DNA of 64,000 nt from VFMC01 sp040380855 (GTDB lineage Bacteria; Actinomycetota; Acidimicrobiia; Acidimicrobiales; Ilumatobacteraceae), in contig JBEIIG010000004.1 in NCBI GenBank assembly GCA_040380855.1, positions 1 through 64,000 of the forward strand. The letters run 5' to 3'. This document shows, one piece after another, positions 24,209 through 34,764 of this stretch. Positions within the stretch are counted from its first letter, which is position 1. Each line of letters begins with the position of its first letter. The position numbers were made by a program, and so were the translations under genes. Below the pieces are notes generated by a model. That model ran no database searches, was not told the DNA's origin, and saw nothing but the letters and a program-made list of their open reading frames with translations.

Positions 24209-25405
24209 ATGCCCGGACCACTGACTGGATTCACCGTCGTCGAGGCCTGCCAGATGGTGGCCGGCCCGCTCGCCGGCACGCTGCTCGCCGATCTCGGCGC
24301 CGAGGTGATCAAGATCGAGGCCCCCAACGGCGGCGATCGCATGCGCTACCAGGGCCACCGCGTGGGCAGTATCGGCGCGCTGTGGGCGGGCGTGAACCGC
24401 GGCAAGCGCTCCGTCGTGCTCGACCTGCAGCAACCCGAAGGCGTGCAGGCGTTCCGCGAGCTCATCGCCCGCAGCGACGTGTTCATCCAGAACTTCCGAC
24501 CGGGCGTGGTCGAGCGGTTGGGCATCGACGAACCGGCTCTGCGTGCCATTCGGCCCGATCTCGTGTACGTCTCGGTGAGCGGCTTCGGCGAGACCGGCCC
24601 GTACATCGACCAGAAGAGCTACGACTACGTCATCCAGGCACTGTCGGGTATGGCCGCGCTGCAGGCCGACCGGGTCGACGGCAGCCCCACGCTCATCCGC
24701 AACATCGTCATCGACAAGGTGACCGCGTACACGGCCGCGCAGAGCGTGATGGCGGCGCTCATCGCCCGCCTGCGCGGCCACGGCGGCCAGCACGTGCGGC
24801 TGTCGATGATCGACACCGCGCTTGCCTTCTTGTGGCCCGACGGGATGATGCAGCACACCCTGCTCGACGAGGGCCGCTACACACCGGGGCCGCACATGGC
24901 CGACGGCTACCGGGTGCGCCGCACGAGCGACGGCCACCTCGCCCTGATGGCCACCTCCGACCGGCAGTTCCCCGGGCTGTGCGCAGCGCTGGGTACCGAG
25001 GCCTGGCTGGCCGACCCGCGCTTCGCCACGATGGCGGCACGCGAGGCCAACGCCGCTGCGCTCGACGACCTGATCGAGGCCGAGGTGGCCAAGCACGACA
25101 GCGCCTCGCTGGTGGAGCGCCTGCACGCACACGATGTGCCGTGTGCGGTGGCGAACCCCATCGACCGGGTTCACCTCGACCCGCAGGTGGTGCACAACCA
25201 GATCCTCGTCGAGCACGAGCGGCCCTGGTTGGGCAATGTGCGCGAGCCCCGCCCGCCGGCGCGCTACTCGGCCACGCCCACCGAACTGGGCCGACACGCC
25301 CCGAAGCTCGACGAGCACACCGACGAGGTGCTCGCCGAACTGGGCCGCACGCCCGAGCAGATCGCCGACCTCCGCGCCCGCGGCATCATCGGCCTGCGCC
25401 GCTGA
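24209..25405 (+). CDS. CaiB/BaiF family CoA transferase
   Basis: 398 residues of the class III CoA transferase fold. Family marks include VVEACQMVAGPLAGTLLADLGAEVIKIEAP, VNRGKRSVVLDLQQPEG, FIQNFRPGVVERLG, the catalytic Asp region around QKSYDYVIQALSGM, and VRLSMIDTALAFLW. It moves CoA between carboxylic acids; the substrate is not evident. The divergent SDR gene suggests a degradative acyl-CoA route. Confidence 0.9.
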   Translation: MPGPLTGFTVVEACQMVAGPLAGTLLADLGAEVIKIEAPNGGDRMRYQGHRVGSIGALWAGVNRGKRSVVLDLQQPEGVQAFRELIARSDVFIQNFRPGVVERLGIDEPALRAIRPDLVYVSVSGFGETGPYIDQKSYDYVIQALSGMAALQADRVDGSPTLIRNIVIDKVTAYTAAQSVMAALIARLRGHGGQHVRLSMIDTALAFLWPDGMMQHTLLDEGRYTPGPHMADGYRVRRTSDGHLALMATSDRQFPGLCAALGTEAWLADPRFATMAAREANAAALDDLIEAEVAKHDSASLVERLHAHDVPCAVANPIDRVHLDPQVVHNQILVEHERPWLGNVREPRPPARYSATPTELGRHAPKLDEHTDEVLAELGRTPEQIADLRARGIIGLRR

Positions 25406-25446
25406 CCCCCTCCCCGACCGTCTCCACCCCACCTCCCCCCGCCGCA

Positions 25447-25494
25447 GCGTTTGTGAGCTCGCCGGCGCAGAGGGCGCCCGGAGCTCGCAAACGG
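25447..25494. repeat. Single family A hairpin repeat, 48 bp
   Basis: GCGTTTGTGAGC at 25447-25458 is matched by GCTCGCAAACGG at 25483-25494, one base longer in the core than the 47-bp units at 302-477. It lies between the stops of two convergent genes (25405 and 25496), which supports a bidirectional terminator role. Confidence 0.75.
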
Positions 25495-25495
25495 A

Positions 25496-26035
25496 TCAGA
25501 AGAGGGAGTCCTGGGCGGGGCGGGCGGCGGCAGACTCGGCGGCAGCGGACTCGGCGGCAGCGGACTCGGCGGCGGCAGACTCGGCGGCGGGCGACGGCGG
25601 GGCATCGGAAGCGCGGATGGATGCGGCGACGGCCAATCGGTCGACGAGATCGTTCATCCGGTCGCCCGAGTGGCCCTTCACCCAGCGGAACTCGGGCCGG
25701 CGCTGTTGCACCAGGTCGATGAGCGGCTTCCACAGGTCGGCATTCGCCACCGGTTCCTTCTTCGAGTTGCGCCAGCCGTTGGACTGCCAGCGCACCCACC
25801 ACCGGTCGCGGAAGCAGTTCACCACGTAGGTCGAGTCGCTCACGATCATCACCGGGCCCTCGGTGGCACGCAGCGCCTCGAGCACCGCCATGATCTCCAT
25901 CCGCTGGTTCGTGGTGTGCGCCTCGCTACCCGAACCGCATGGCGTGCCCTCCGGCGCCTCGGCCCACGCCCAGCCCCCTGGCCCCGGATTCCCCGAACAC
26001 GCACCGTCGGTATAGATCGTGCGGATCGAACTCAT
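25496..26035 (-). CDS. rnhA: Ribonuclease HI with C-terminal repeat and clamp-like motif
   Basis: 179 residues. The RNase H core carries Asp10 (YTDGACSGNPGPGGW), Glu47 (RMEIMAVLEAL), Asp67 (SDSTYV), His122 (KGHSGD) and Asp132 (NDLVDRLA), the residues that cut RNA in RNA-DNA hybrids. After residue 147 comes a tail with four AAESA-type repeats and the last residues AQDSLF. QDSLF resembles the QxxLF motif that binds the DNA polymerase sliding clamp. The ATG at 26035 is 7 nt after a minus-strand TACAGT, favouring it over the GTG at 26044. Confidence 0.92.
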   Translation of the reverse strand: MSSIRTIYTDGACSGNPGPGGWAWAEAPEGTPCGSGSEAHTTNQRMEIMAVLEALRATEGPVMIVSDSTYVVNCFRDRWWVRWQSNGWRNSKKEPVANADLWKPLIDLVQQRRPEFRWVKGHSGDRMNDLVDRLAVAASIRASDAPPSPAAESAAAESAAAESAAAESAAARPAQDSLF

Positions 26036-26085
26036 CTCGATCACTGTACGTAGTCCCGCTGTTACTCAGCGGTAATCATGCGAGA

Positions 26086-28818
<2,733 letters not shown>

Positions 28819-28849
28819 GGCGGAAGCCCGCCCAGCAGAGACAGAGCGA

Positions 28850-30946
28850 TCAGCTCCACCAACCGTTCACGTCGATCACGACGTGGGTGGCGTGCTGGGC
28901 GAACAGGCACAGGGTGCCCGTCGGCGACAGCGGCAACTGAGCCGCGTTCGAGACGGCGCTGTCGGTGCGCATGTTGGCGGTCGAGGCGACCGGCCGCTCG
29001 TTGCACGGCCAGGCGGTGACGTACCCGTCGCCGCTCGATGCAGTGGTGGTGATGTTGACCGAGACGGCGCCTGCCTCGGCGGGCACGCCGCGCTGGCCGG
29101 CGATCTGCACCGTCACCACCTGCCCGGCGGCGAGTTGCTGGCCGGCGGCTGCGATGTTCATCGCGGCCCGCAGACGGTCGCGGGTGTCGATCAGGCGGAA
29201 CGGTGTGGTGGGGGTGAACGAGCGACCGGAGGGCTCGCTGTAGTAGCCCGTCACGTCGGCGGCGAGGTCGACCGGGTTGAGGCTGTAGATGCACACCCGC
29301 CCCTCGGCCGACAACGGCACGGTCACCATGTTCGGCCGCACGAGGCCGGGCTGGGGGTTGAGGTTCGACACGACCGGCCGCTGGGCACCGCACGGGTAGG
29401 CGGTCACATAGCCGGGCAGGGCGGCGTCGACGCTGGTGAGGTTGAGGGTGACCGCCGTGGCGTCGGCAGGCACACCGGCGACACCGGCGATCTGCAGGGC
29501 GACCGTCTGGCCGCCACCGAGGCGGGGGGCCCCGAACCCGGTGCGGGTGTCCATCACTCGTTGCGGGGTGAGCGATGTGAAGCGATTGGTGGCCGTGGCG
29601 GTCATGGCGCCGGTGACGTCGACGACGAGTTGGGCGTCGGTCGAGGCGAACACGCACAACCCGCCGGCGGCGTCGAGGCCGACGGTGCCTGCGTTCGCTG
29701 TCGCTTCGCTGCCGGCGTAGCTGATGGTGGTGACGAGCGGTCGAGCCGCTGCGCAGTTCCAGGCGGTGAGGTAGCCCGCACCGGTGGCGTCGACCACGGT
29801 GATGTTGGCAACCACGGCCGAGGCACCGGCGGGCACACCGGCCCAGCCAGTCACCTGGATGCGCTTGGTGACCCCGGCCCGCAGTGCGGTGGCGCCACGG
29901 TTCTCACGGGTGTCGACCAGGCGGCTGGGGGTGAGCGGGGTGAAGCCCACGCTCGGACCCTCGGGCTGGGCCGTGGCTGGTGCGGGCATCACGCCCGTGG
30001 CGGCGGCCGGGTCGACGGTGAAGCTCCAACTCACGGTGCGGCTGGCAGCGGCGATGGTGACGGTGTAGGTACCGGGGGCCAGTTCGGTGCGGGGCATCGC
30101 CACCACGGCGTTGTCGCCGCCCAGGATGGCTGCGGCCGAGCCGTCGGTGTTCTGCTTCCACAACGCGCAGGTCTCGATCGGCCCGTTGGGCCCCGTGATC
30201 GAGGCACTCACCGGGCCCACCACCGGCTCGGGCATCATGGCGAACGTCGGCAACCCGGCGCCACCGCTCCAGCCGCAGTAGGTGAGCGGGTTGGGGGTCT
30301 CGGTCACGAACTTGCTGAGGCTGGTGGTGGTGCCATCGCCGGGGAACGTCAACGGTGCGGCCGGGCGGCCGGCGTAGTAGTCGAGGCCGCGCAGCACGTC
30401 GAGGGTGGCGGCCGACTGCCAGGGGCTGGTCGTCTGGTCGTCGCACTTGCCGAACCCGGCGGTGCGCAGGCCCGGACGGACGACACCGATGGCGTGGAAC
30501 GGACCCGTCATCCAGAGGTCGATGTGGTTGCGGGCGGTGGCGCCGTAGGCGCTCGACACGGCGACGTTGCCGTTGTTGCCGGCCTTGCGGCCCTCGACGG
30601 TGGCGCCGGGCTTCGACATGTCCTCGTCGTGCGAGATGCCGTTGCGCAGCATGTAGCACGAGTGCTGGTACGAGCCGACCGACAGCGCCGGGTCCTCGGT
30701 CACCGGGGCCACGCCGACCATGGCGCGGTAGTAGTTGACGGTGGTCAGCCAGTCGGCCGACGGCGGGATGAACGCCGGCTGCGGATCGGTGTCGGTCGCG
30801 GCCGCCGACGGAACGGCGAGGCCGGCGCCGGTGACGATGGCCGTGATGGCCGCCAGCACCACGACGCGACGCAGGTGCCCGAACCGGCTCCGCGGGCCGT
30901 CGATCCCGGGCCGCTGCTCGTGCATCTGTGTCGTGTTGGCATCCAT
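28850..30946 (-). CDS. Secreted CAP-domain protein with three VDTR repeats
   Basis: 698 residues. A signal peptide (VVVLAAITAIVTGAGLAVPSAAA, to about 50) precedes a CAP/SCP-like domain (about 62-230: WLTTVNYYRAMVGVAPV, SYQHSCYMLRNGISHDEDM, HAIGVVRPGL). An Ig-like stretch (240-315) follows, then three roughly 115-residue beta repeats at 334-447, 455-569 and 576-698. Each repeat opens with F-T-P-L-T-P-x-R-L-V-D-T-R or close variants and ends in a DVTGYY/DVNGWW strand. The same repeats end the 875-residue protein at 34671. Probably a surface or adhesion protein. AGGAG lies 10 nt before the ATG. Confidence 0.85.
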   Translation of the reverse strand: MDANTTQMHEQRPGIDGPRSRFGHLRRVVVLAAITAIVTGAGLAVPSAAATDTDPQPAFIPPSADWLTTVNYYRAMVGVAPVTEDPALSVGSYQHSCYMLRNGISHDEDMSKPGATVEGRKAGNNGNVAVSSAYGATARNHIDLWMTGPFHAIGVVRPGLRTAGFGKCDDQTTSPWQSAATLDVLRGLDYYAGRPAAPLTFPGDGTTTSLSKFVTETPNPLTYCGWSGGAGLPTFAMMPEPVVGPVSASITGPNGPIETCALWKQNTDGSAAAILGGDNAVVAMPRTELAPGTYTVTIAAASRTVSWSFTVDPAAATGVMPAPATAQPEGPSVGFTPLTPSRLVDTRENRGATALRAGVTKRIQVTGWAGVPAGASAVVANITVVDATGAGYLTAWNCAAARPLVTTISYAGSEATANAGTVGLDAAGGLCVFASTDAQLVVDVTGAMTATATNRFTSLTPQRVMDTRTGFGAPRLGGGQTVALQIAGVAGVPADATAVTLNLTSVDAALPGYVTAYPCGAQRPVVSNLNPQPGLVRPNMVTVPLSAEGRVCIYSLNPVDLAADVTGYYSEPSGRSFTPTTPFRLIDTRDRLRAAMNIAAAGQQLAAGQVVTVQIAGQRGVPAEAGAVSVNITTTASSGDGYVTAWPCNERPVASTANMRTDSAVSNAAQLPLSPTGTLCLFAQHATHVVIDVNGWWS

Positions 30947-31107
30947 CGTCGCATCGCTCCTGCTGGCATGTGCTCAGCTAGGACATCGGTGCAACCCGGA
31001 CGCTGCTTGACAGGTCTTGAGACTCTTTGTACCCAAGTTGGGGGACTCTTGACAGTCGTCACGGTCGACGGTGACGGAGCGTGGTGGCGGCCCCGCCCGC
31101 GTCGCCC

Positions 31108-31998
31108 TCAGCGGTGGCGGCGGCGCTCGACGAGCAGGCGCGGTGCTGCGAGCAGTGCCGCCCACAGCGCACGGGCGTGCACTCGTCGTGGCTGATACCG
31201 CAGACGGCGCACAGACAGCCACGTTCCGCGAGCGACATCACCCCAGGGTCGATGGCGGATCAGCACCCACAACCGGTTGCGTTCACGCCAGAACGCGGCC
31301 AGTTCAGGCACTGCGGTGGTCGATGCACTACCGACGTGCGTCACCTGCACCGAGGGCACGCAGCGGTAGCGCCAGCCGTGTTCGGCGCCGCGCAGGGCGA
31401 GGTCGACGTCTTCGTAGTAGAGGAAGAACCGCGGATCGAACCCCCCCACGTCGGCGAGGAACGCAGCGCTCAACAGCACCGCGCCGCCGGTGAACACGGC
31501 GATGTCGTGGGCGGCGGCACGTGGGTCGGGCGACTCGGGCAGTGGCCCGCCGCGGCCGAGGTCGACCCCGGCACCGTCGCGTCCGAGTTCCACACCGAGG
31601 CTGTTCACCGTCGGCGGCTCGGTGGGGAACACGAGCATCGGCTGCACGGCGCCGAGGCGGCCACCCGGCCCGGTCGTCCACTCTGCGAGCAGGCCGTCGA
31701 TCCACCCGGCGGGCACGGTGACGTCGTCGTTCAGGAGCGCCACATGCGACGCGCCATCGGCGATCGCCCGTTCGATACCGAGGTTCATCCCTGCCGCATA
31801 GCCGAGGTTGCGACCCGGCTCGATCACGGTGCACGTGCCCGACGGTCGCAGCGCGTCGATGCGGTGCTGCGCCCGCCGGCCGTTGTCGACCACGATCACC
31901 TGTGCTGCACTGCCGGAGGCGAACACCGAGGAGAGGCACGCCTCGAGCAGCCCGTCGGGCGGGTCGAAGGTGAGCACGACCACCGCGACCTCGGGCAC
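31108..31998 (-). CDS. GT2 glycosyltransferase, rhamnosyltransferase-like
   Basis: About 296 residues of a GT-A fold: VAVVVLTFDPPDGL, IVVDNG, NLGYAAGMNLGI, the metal site LLNDDVTVPAGW, FTGGAVLLSAAFLADVGGFDPRFFLYYEDVDLALRG and a basic C-terminal tail. The pattern resembles WbbL-type rhamnosyltransferases that add sugar to lipid-linked glycans at the inner membrane face. The GTG start is 6 nt after a minus-strand TATCCT box. It opens the polysaccharide locus. Confidence 0.85.
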   Translation of the reverse strand: MPEVAVVVLTFDPPDGLLEACLSSVFASGSAAQVIVVDNGRRAQHRIDALRPSGTCTVIEPGRNLGYAAGMNLGIERAIADGASHVALLNDDVTVPAGWIDGLLAEWTTGPGGRLGAVQPMLVFPTEPPTVNSLGVELGRDGAGVDLGRGGPLPESPDPRAAAHDIAVFTGGAVLLSAAFLADVGGFDPRFFLYYEDVDLALRGAEHGWRYRCVPSVQVTHVGSASTTAVPELAAFWRERNRLWVLIRHRPWGDVARGTWLSVRRLRYQPRRVHARALWAALLAAPRLLVERRRHR

Positions 31999-32004
31999 GT
32001 GCGG

Positions 32005-32014
32005 AGGATAGCGT
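32005..32014. promoter_or_regulatory. Bidirectional leaderless promoter core
   Basis: On the plus strand TAGCGT (32009-32014) lies 6 nt before the GTG at 32021. On the minus strand TATCCT (complement of 32005-32010) lies 6 nt before the GTG at 31998. The two -10 boxes share the TA step at 32009-32010, so one 10-bp segment appears to drive two divergent leaderless genes. Confidence 0.6.
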
Positions 32015-32020
32015 GACGCC

Positions 32021-32608
32021 GTGACCGGCACCCTCTTCATCACCGGCGACCCCGAGGCCGATGCCCTGCTCAACACCGACGGGACGGCGCTGCTGATCGG
32101 CATGTTGCTCGACCAGCAGGTGCCGATGGAATGGGCCTTCACCGGGCCCGCCACCCTGCACCGCCGCCTCGGACACCTCGACGCCACCCGCATCGCCGCG
32201 ATGGACCCCGAGGCGTTCATCGCAGTGTGCAGCGCCACACCCGCCATCCACCGCTTCCCGTCGTCGATGGGTGGCCGCATCCATCAGCTGTGCGTGGCGC
32301 TCGCCGAACGCTTCGACGGGCGCGGCGAACAGGTGTGGGCCGATGTGCGCACCGGCACCGAGCTGTACCAGCGGCTGCGCACCCTGCCGGGCTACGGCGA
32401 CGAGAAGGCGAAGATCTTCCTGGCGTTGCTCGCCAAGCGGATGGGTGTGGCACCACGTGGCTGGAAGGCAGCGGCAGCGCCGTTCAGCGACACCCGCCCG
32501 CGCAGCGTCGCCGACATCCATTCGCCCGCCACACTCGCCAAGGTCCGCGAGTGGAAGAAGGCGGCGAAGGCCGCCAAGCGCGACAAGCAAGACCGTCCGG
32601 TCGACTGA
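32021..32608 (+). CDS. HhH-GPD-type DNA repair protein (TIGR03252-like)
   Basis: 195 residues. TLFITGDPEADALLNTDGTALLIGMLLDQQVPMEWAF is the usual opening of a small actinobacterial HhH-GPD family, and LRTLPGYGDEKAKIFLALLAKR is the helix-hairpin-helix and GPD region. It would act in base excision repair, but no Fe-S cluster Cys are seen and the lesion is unknown. The C-terminus is Lys-rich. It is leaderless and divergent from the glycosyltransferase at 31998. Confidence 0.88.
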   Translation: MTGTLFITGDPEADALLNTDGTALLIGMLLDQQVPMEWAFTGPATLHRRLGHLDATRIAAMDPEAFIAVCSATPAIHRFPSSMGGRIHQLCVALAERFDGRGEQVWADVRTGTELYQRLRTLPGYGDEKAKIFLALLAKRMGVAPRGWKAAAAPFSDTRPRSVADIHSPATLAKVREWKKAAKAAKRDKQDRPVD

Positions 32609-32623
32609 GGGAGCGACGCTGCG

Positions 32624-33226
32624 ATGAACGACCAGCACCCCACCACCACCGATGCCGCCTACACCGAGCGACTCGCTGCATCGACCGCACCCCGGGCCGG
32701 CTGGCGGCGGGTCGTCGACCCGCAGGTGCCGTACCGGTGGAACATCCGCCGCCTCGCTCTCGGCCGCGTGCTCGACATCGGCTGCGGCACCGGGCGCAAC
32801 CTCGGCCATCTCGACGGCAACGGCGTGGGGGTCGACCACAACGCGGCGTCGGTTGCCGAGGCCCGCCAGCGGGGTCTGACGGCCTACACAGTCGACGAGT
32901 TCGCTGCGTCGGGCGAGGCCGTTCCCGGCTCGTTCGACTCGCTGCTGTTCGCCCACGTGCTCGAGCACCTCACCCGCGACGATGCGGTGGCCCTGGTCGC
33001 CGAGTACCTGCCGCTGCGACGCGCGGGCGGCAAGGTGGTGGTGATCTGCCCGCAGGAGCGCGGGTTCGCCTCCGATGCGACACATGTGACGATGCTCACC
33101 CGCGACGACATCGCCGCGCTGCTCGGGCAGTTGGGCCTGCGGGTGACGCAGGCCCGCTCGTTCCCGTTCCCCACCGCAGCAGGCCGCTGGTTCACGCACA
33201 ACGAGACCGTGGTGGTGGCCGTCTGA
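32624..33226 (+). CDS. Class I SAM-dependent methyltransferase
   Basis: 200 residues. Motif I is VLDIGCGTGRNLGHL, then GVGVDHNAASVAEAR, the FAHVLEHLTRDDAVAL segment and GGKVVVICPQERGF. This is the Methyltransf_11/23 type common in glycan loci. It follows the HhH-GPD gene by 15 bp and is followed at once by a DUF2142 membrane protein, so its target may be a lipid-linked sugar. Substrate unknown. Confidence 0.82.
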   Translation: MNDQHPTTTDAAYTERLAASTAPRAGWRRVVDPQVPYRWNIRRLALGRVLDIGCGTGRNLGHLDGNGVGVDHNAASVAEARQRGLTAYTVDEFAASGEAVPGSFDSLLFAHVLEHLTRDDAVALVAEYLPLRRAGGKVVVICPQERGFASDATHVTMLTRDDIAALLGQLGLRVTQARSFPFPTAAGRWFTHNETVVVAV

Positions 33227-34764
33227 CCCTCGGCCGTGCTCGCGCCGGCGGGCTGGCCGCGCTGGTGGTGCTCGTCGCCGTCACGTGGTCGCTCGGCGTG
33301 TCGCGTTACGGCGGACCCGACGAGCCTGCGCACGTGCTGCGGGCGGCGGCCGTCGCCGACGGCCAGTGGCGTGGCGAGGCGGCACCCGCAGCGCTGAACC
33401 TGGCGCCGGGCTATCGCGTCGTCCAGGTACCGGCGGCGCTGGCCAGCGGCGACCCGGCGTGTTACCGGCACGACTCGTCGCTTCCCCCCGACTGCATCAC
33501 CGTGTCGACGGCGCTCGACCCGATCGCGGCGGCCACGTCGGCCGGTATCAACCCGCCGTGGTTCTACGCGGTCATCGGCAGCCTCACGCGCGTGCTGGGC
33601 GATCCGGCCGAGGCAACGCACTACCGCGTCGTGGCCGCAGTGGTTGCTGCGCTGGTGGCGCTGCTGGCCGTGTGGCGTGCCCGGCCGCTGGTCGCCGGCC
33701 GGCCGTGGGCCGCGGTGGCGGCCGTCGCCGTGGTCACCCCGGCGGGGTGGTTCCTGGTCGGTGTCGTGAACCCGAACACCTGGGAGGTGGCGCTCGCCGC
33801 GCTGGGGTGGGTGGGCGTGGCCCGTTTCGCCCGCAGCGATCGGCGCCGACCGGCCGACGCCTGGTGGATCGCCGTGCCGATGGCGGTTGCTGTGCTGGCC
33901 CGCCCGGTGGCGCTGGTCGCGGCAGCGACGATGCTGGCGTTCGTCGAGGGGTTGCCGGCACACCGGCCCACCCGGCGCGAGCGTTCGCTGCTGTGGGCAC
34001 CGGTGCTGGCGGCGGCTGCTGCCGGTGTGGTGTGGCAGCAGATCGCCGACGTGGCGGTCGACGATCCACGCACGGCAGGGCAGGGATCGTGGTGGCGGGC
34101 CGTCGCCGAGGCCGTCGGTGGCCTGCCCCGCACCGCAGGCGAATTGGTGGCATCGCTCGGCTGGCTCGAGTACGGCGTGGCACCCGTCGTTGCAGTGGCC
34201 TGGGGCGTGGTGCTCGTCGCCGCCGTCGTGGCGGCGCGCCGCACATCGGCGCGGTCGGGCTCCGGCCGGCCAGTGCCGGTGTGGGCGGTGGCGGTGTGGG
34301 CACTCGCCCTCGTCGGCACCCCGGTGGTGTTCGAGGTGCTGATGTACTGGCGCCTCGGGCCGATCTGGCAGGGGCGCTACTCGCTCGGGGTGTGGCTGGG
34401 GCTCATCGCCCTGCTGCTCGCCCCACCGCCGCGGCCGGTGCCGACGTCGCCGTCACGGCGCGGAGCGTTGGCGCCGCTGGCCGTCGTCGCCCTGGGCGCG
34501 GTGGAGGTGGCGACGTTCTGGACGGTGCTGCGCCGGTCGACGGTGGGCACCGACGGGTCGTGGTGGTTCAGCGGGCACGCTGCGGTGGGCGGCCCCGCAC
34601 ATCCGCTGGTGCTGCTCGGTGTGCATGTGGTGTTGATCGCCGTCGTCGTGGCTGCGGGCGCGCGGTGGGTTCACTCGATGTACCCGAACACGTCGAGCAG
34701 CACATCGGTCGAGCCGGTGAAGTTGAACACCGATACGGCACCGCCCGCGCCGAGCTTCAGATAG
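33223..34764 (+). CDS. DUF2142-like multi-pass membrane protein
   Basis: About 513 residues with around ten membrane segments. The early loop SRYGGPDEPAHVLRAAAVADG and SAGINPPWFYAVIG match the DUF2142 family, GT-C-like proteins often found in cell-surface glycan clusters. No ATG, GTG or TTG is in the right place. The likely start is the CTG at 33223 that overlaps the preceding TGA, since the next GTG (about 33265) would cut into the first membrane helix. The last 94 bp overlap the convergent surface-protein gene at 34671. Confidence 0.75.
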   Translation: MTLGRARAGGLAALVVLVAVTWSLGVSRYGGPDEPAHVLRAAAVADGQWRGEAAPAALNLAPGYRVVQVPAALASGDPACYRHDSSLPPDCITVSTALDPIAAATSAGINPPWFYAVIGSLTRVLGDPAEATHYRVVAAVVAALVALLAVWRARPLVAGRPWAAVAAVAVVTPAGWFLVGVVNPNTWEVALAALGWVGVARFARSDRRRPADAWWIAVPMAVAVLARPVALVAAATMLAFVEGLPAHRPTRRERSLLWAPVLAAAAAGVVWQQIADVAVDDPRTAGQGSWWRAVAEAVGGLPRTAGELVASLGWLEYGVAPVVAVAWGVVLVAAVVAARRTSARSGSGRPVPVWAVAVWALALVGTPVVFEVLMYWRLGPIWQGRYSLGVWLGLIALLLAPPPRPVPTSPSRRGALAPLAVVALGAVEVATFWTVLRRSTVGTDGSWWFSGHAAVGGPAHPLVLLGVHVVLIAVVVAAGARWVHSMYPNTSSSTSVEPVKLNTDTAPPAPSFR

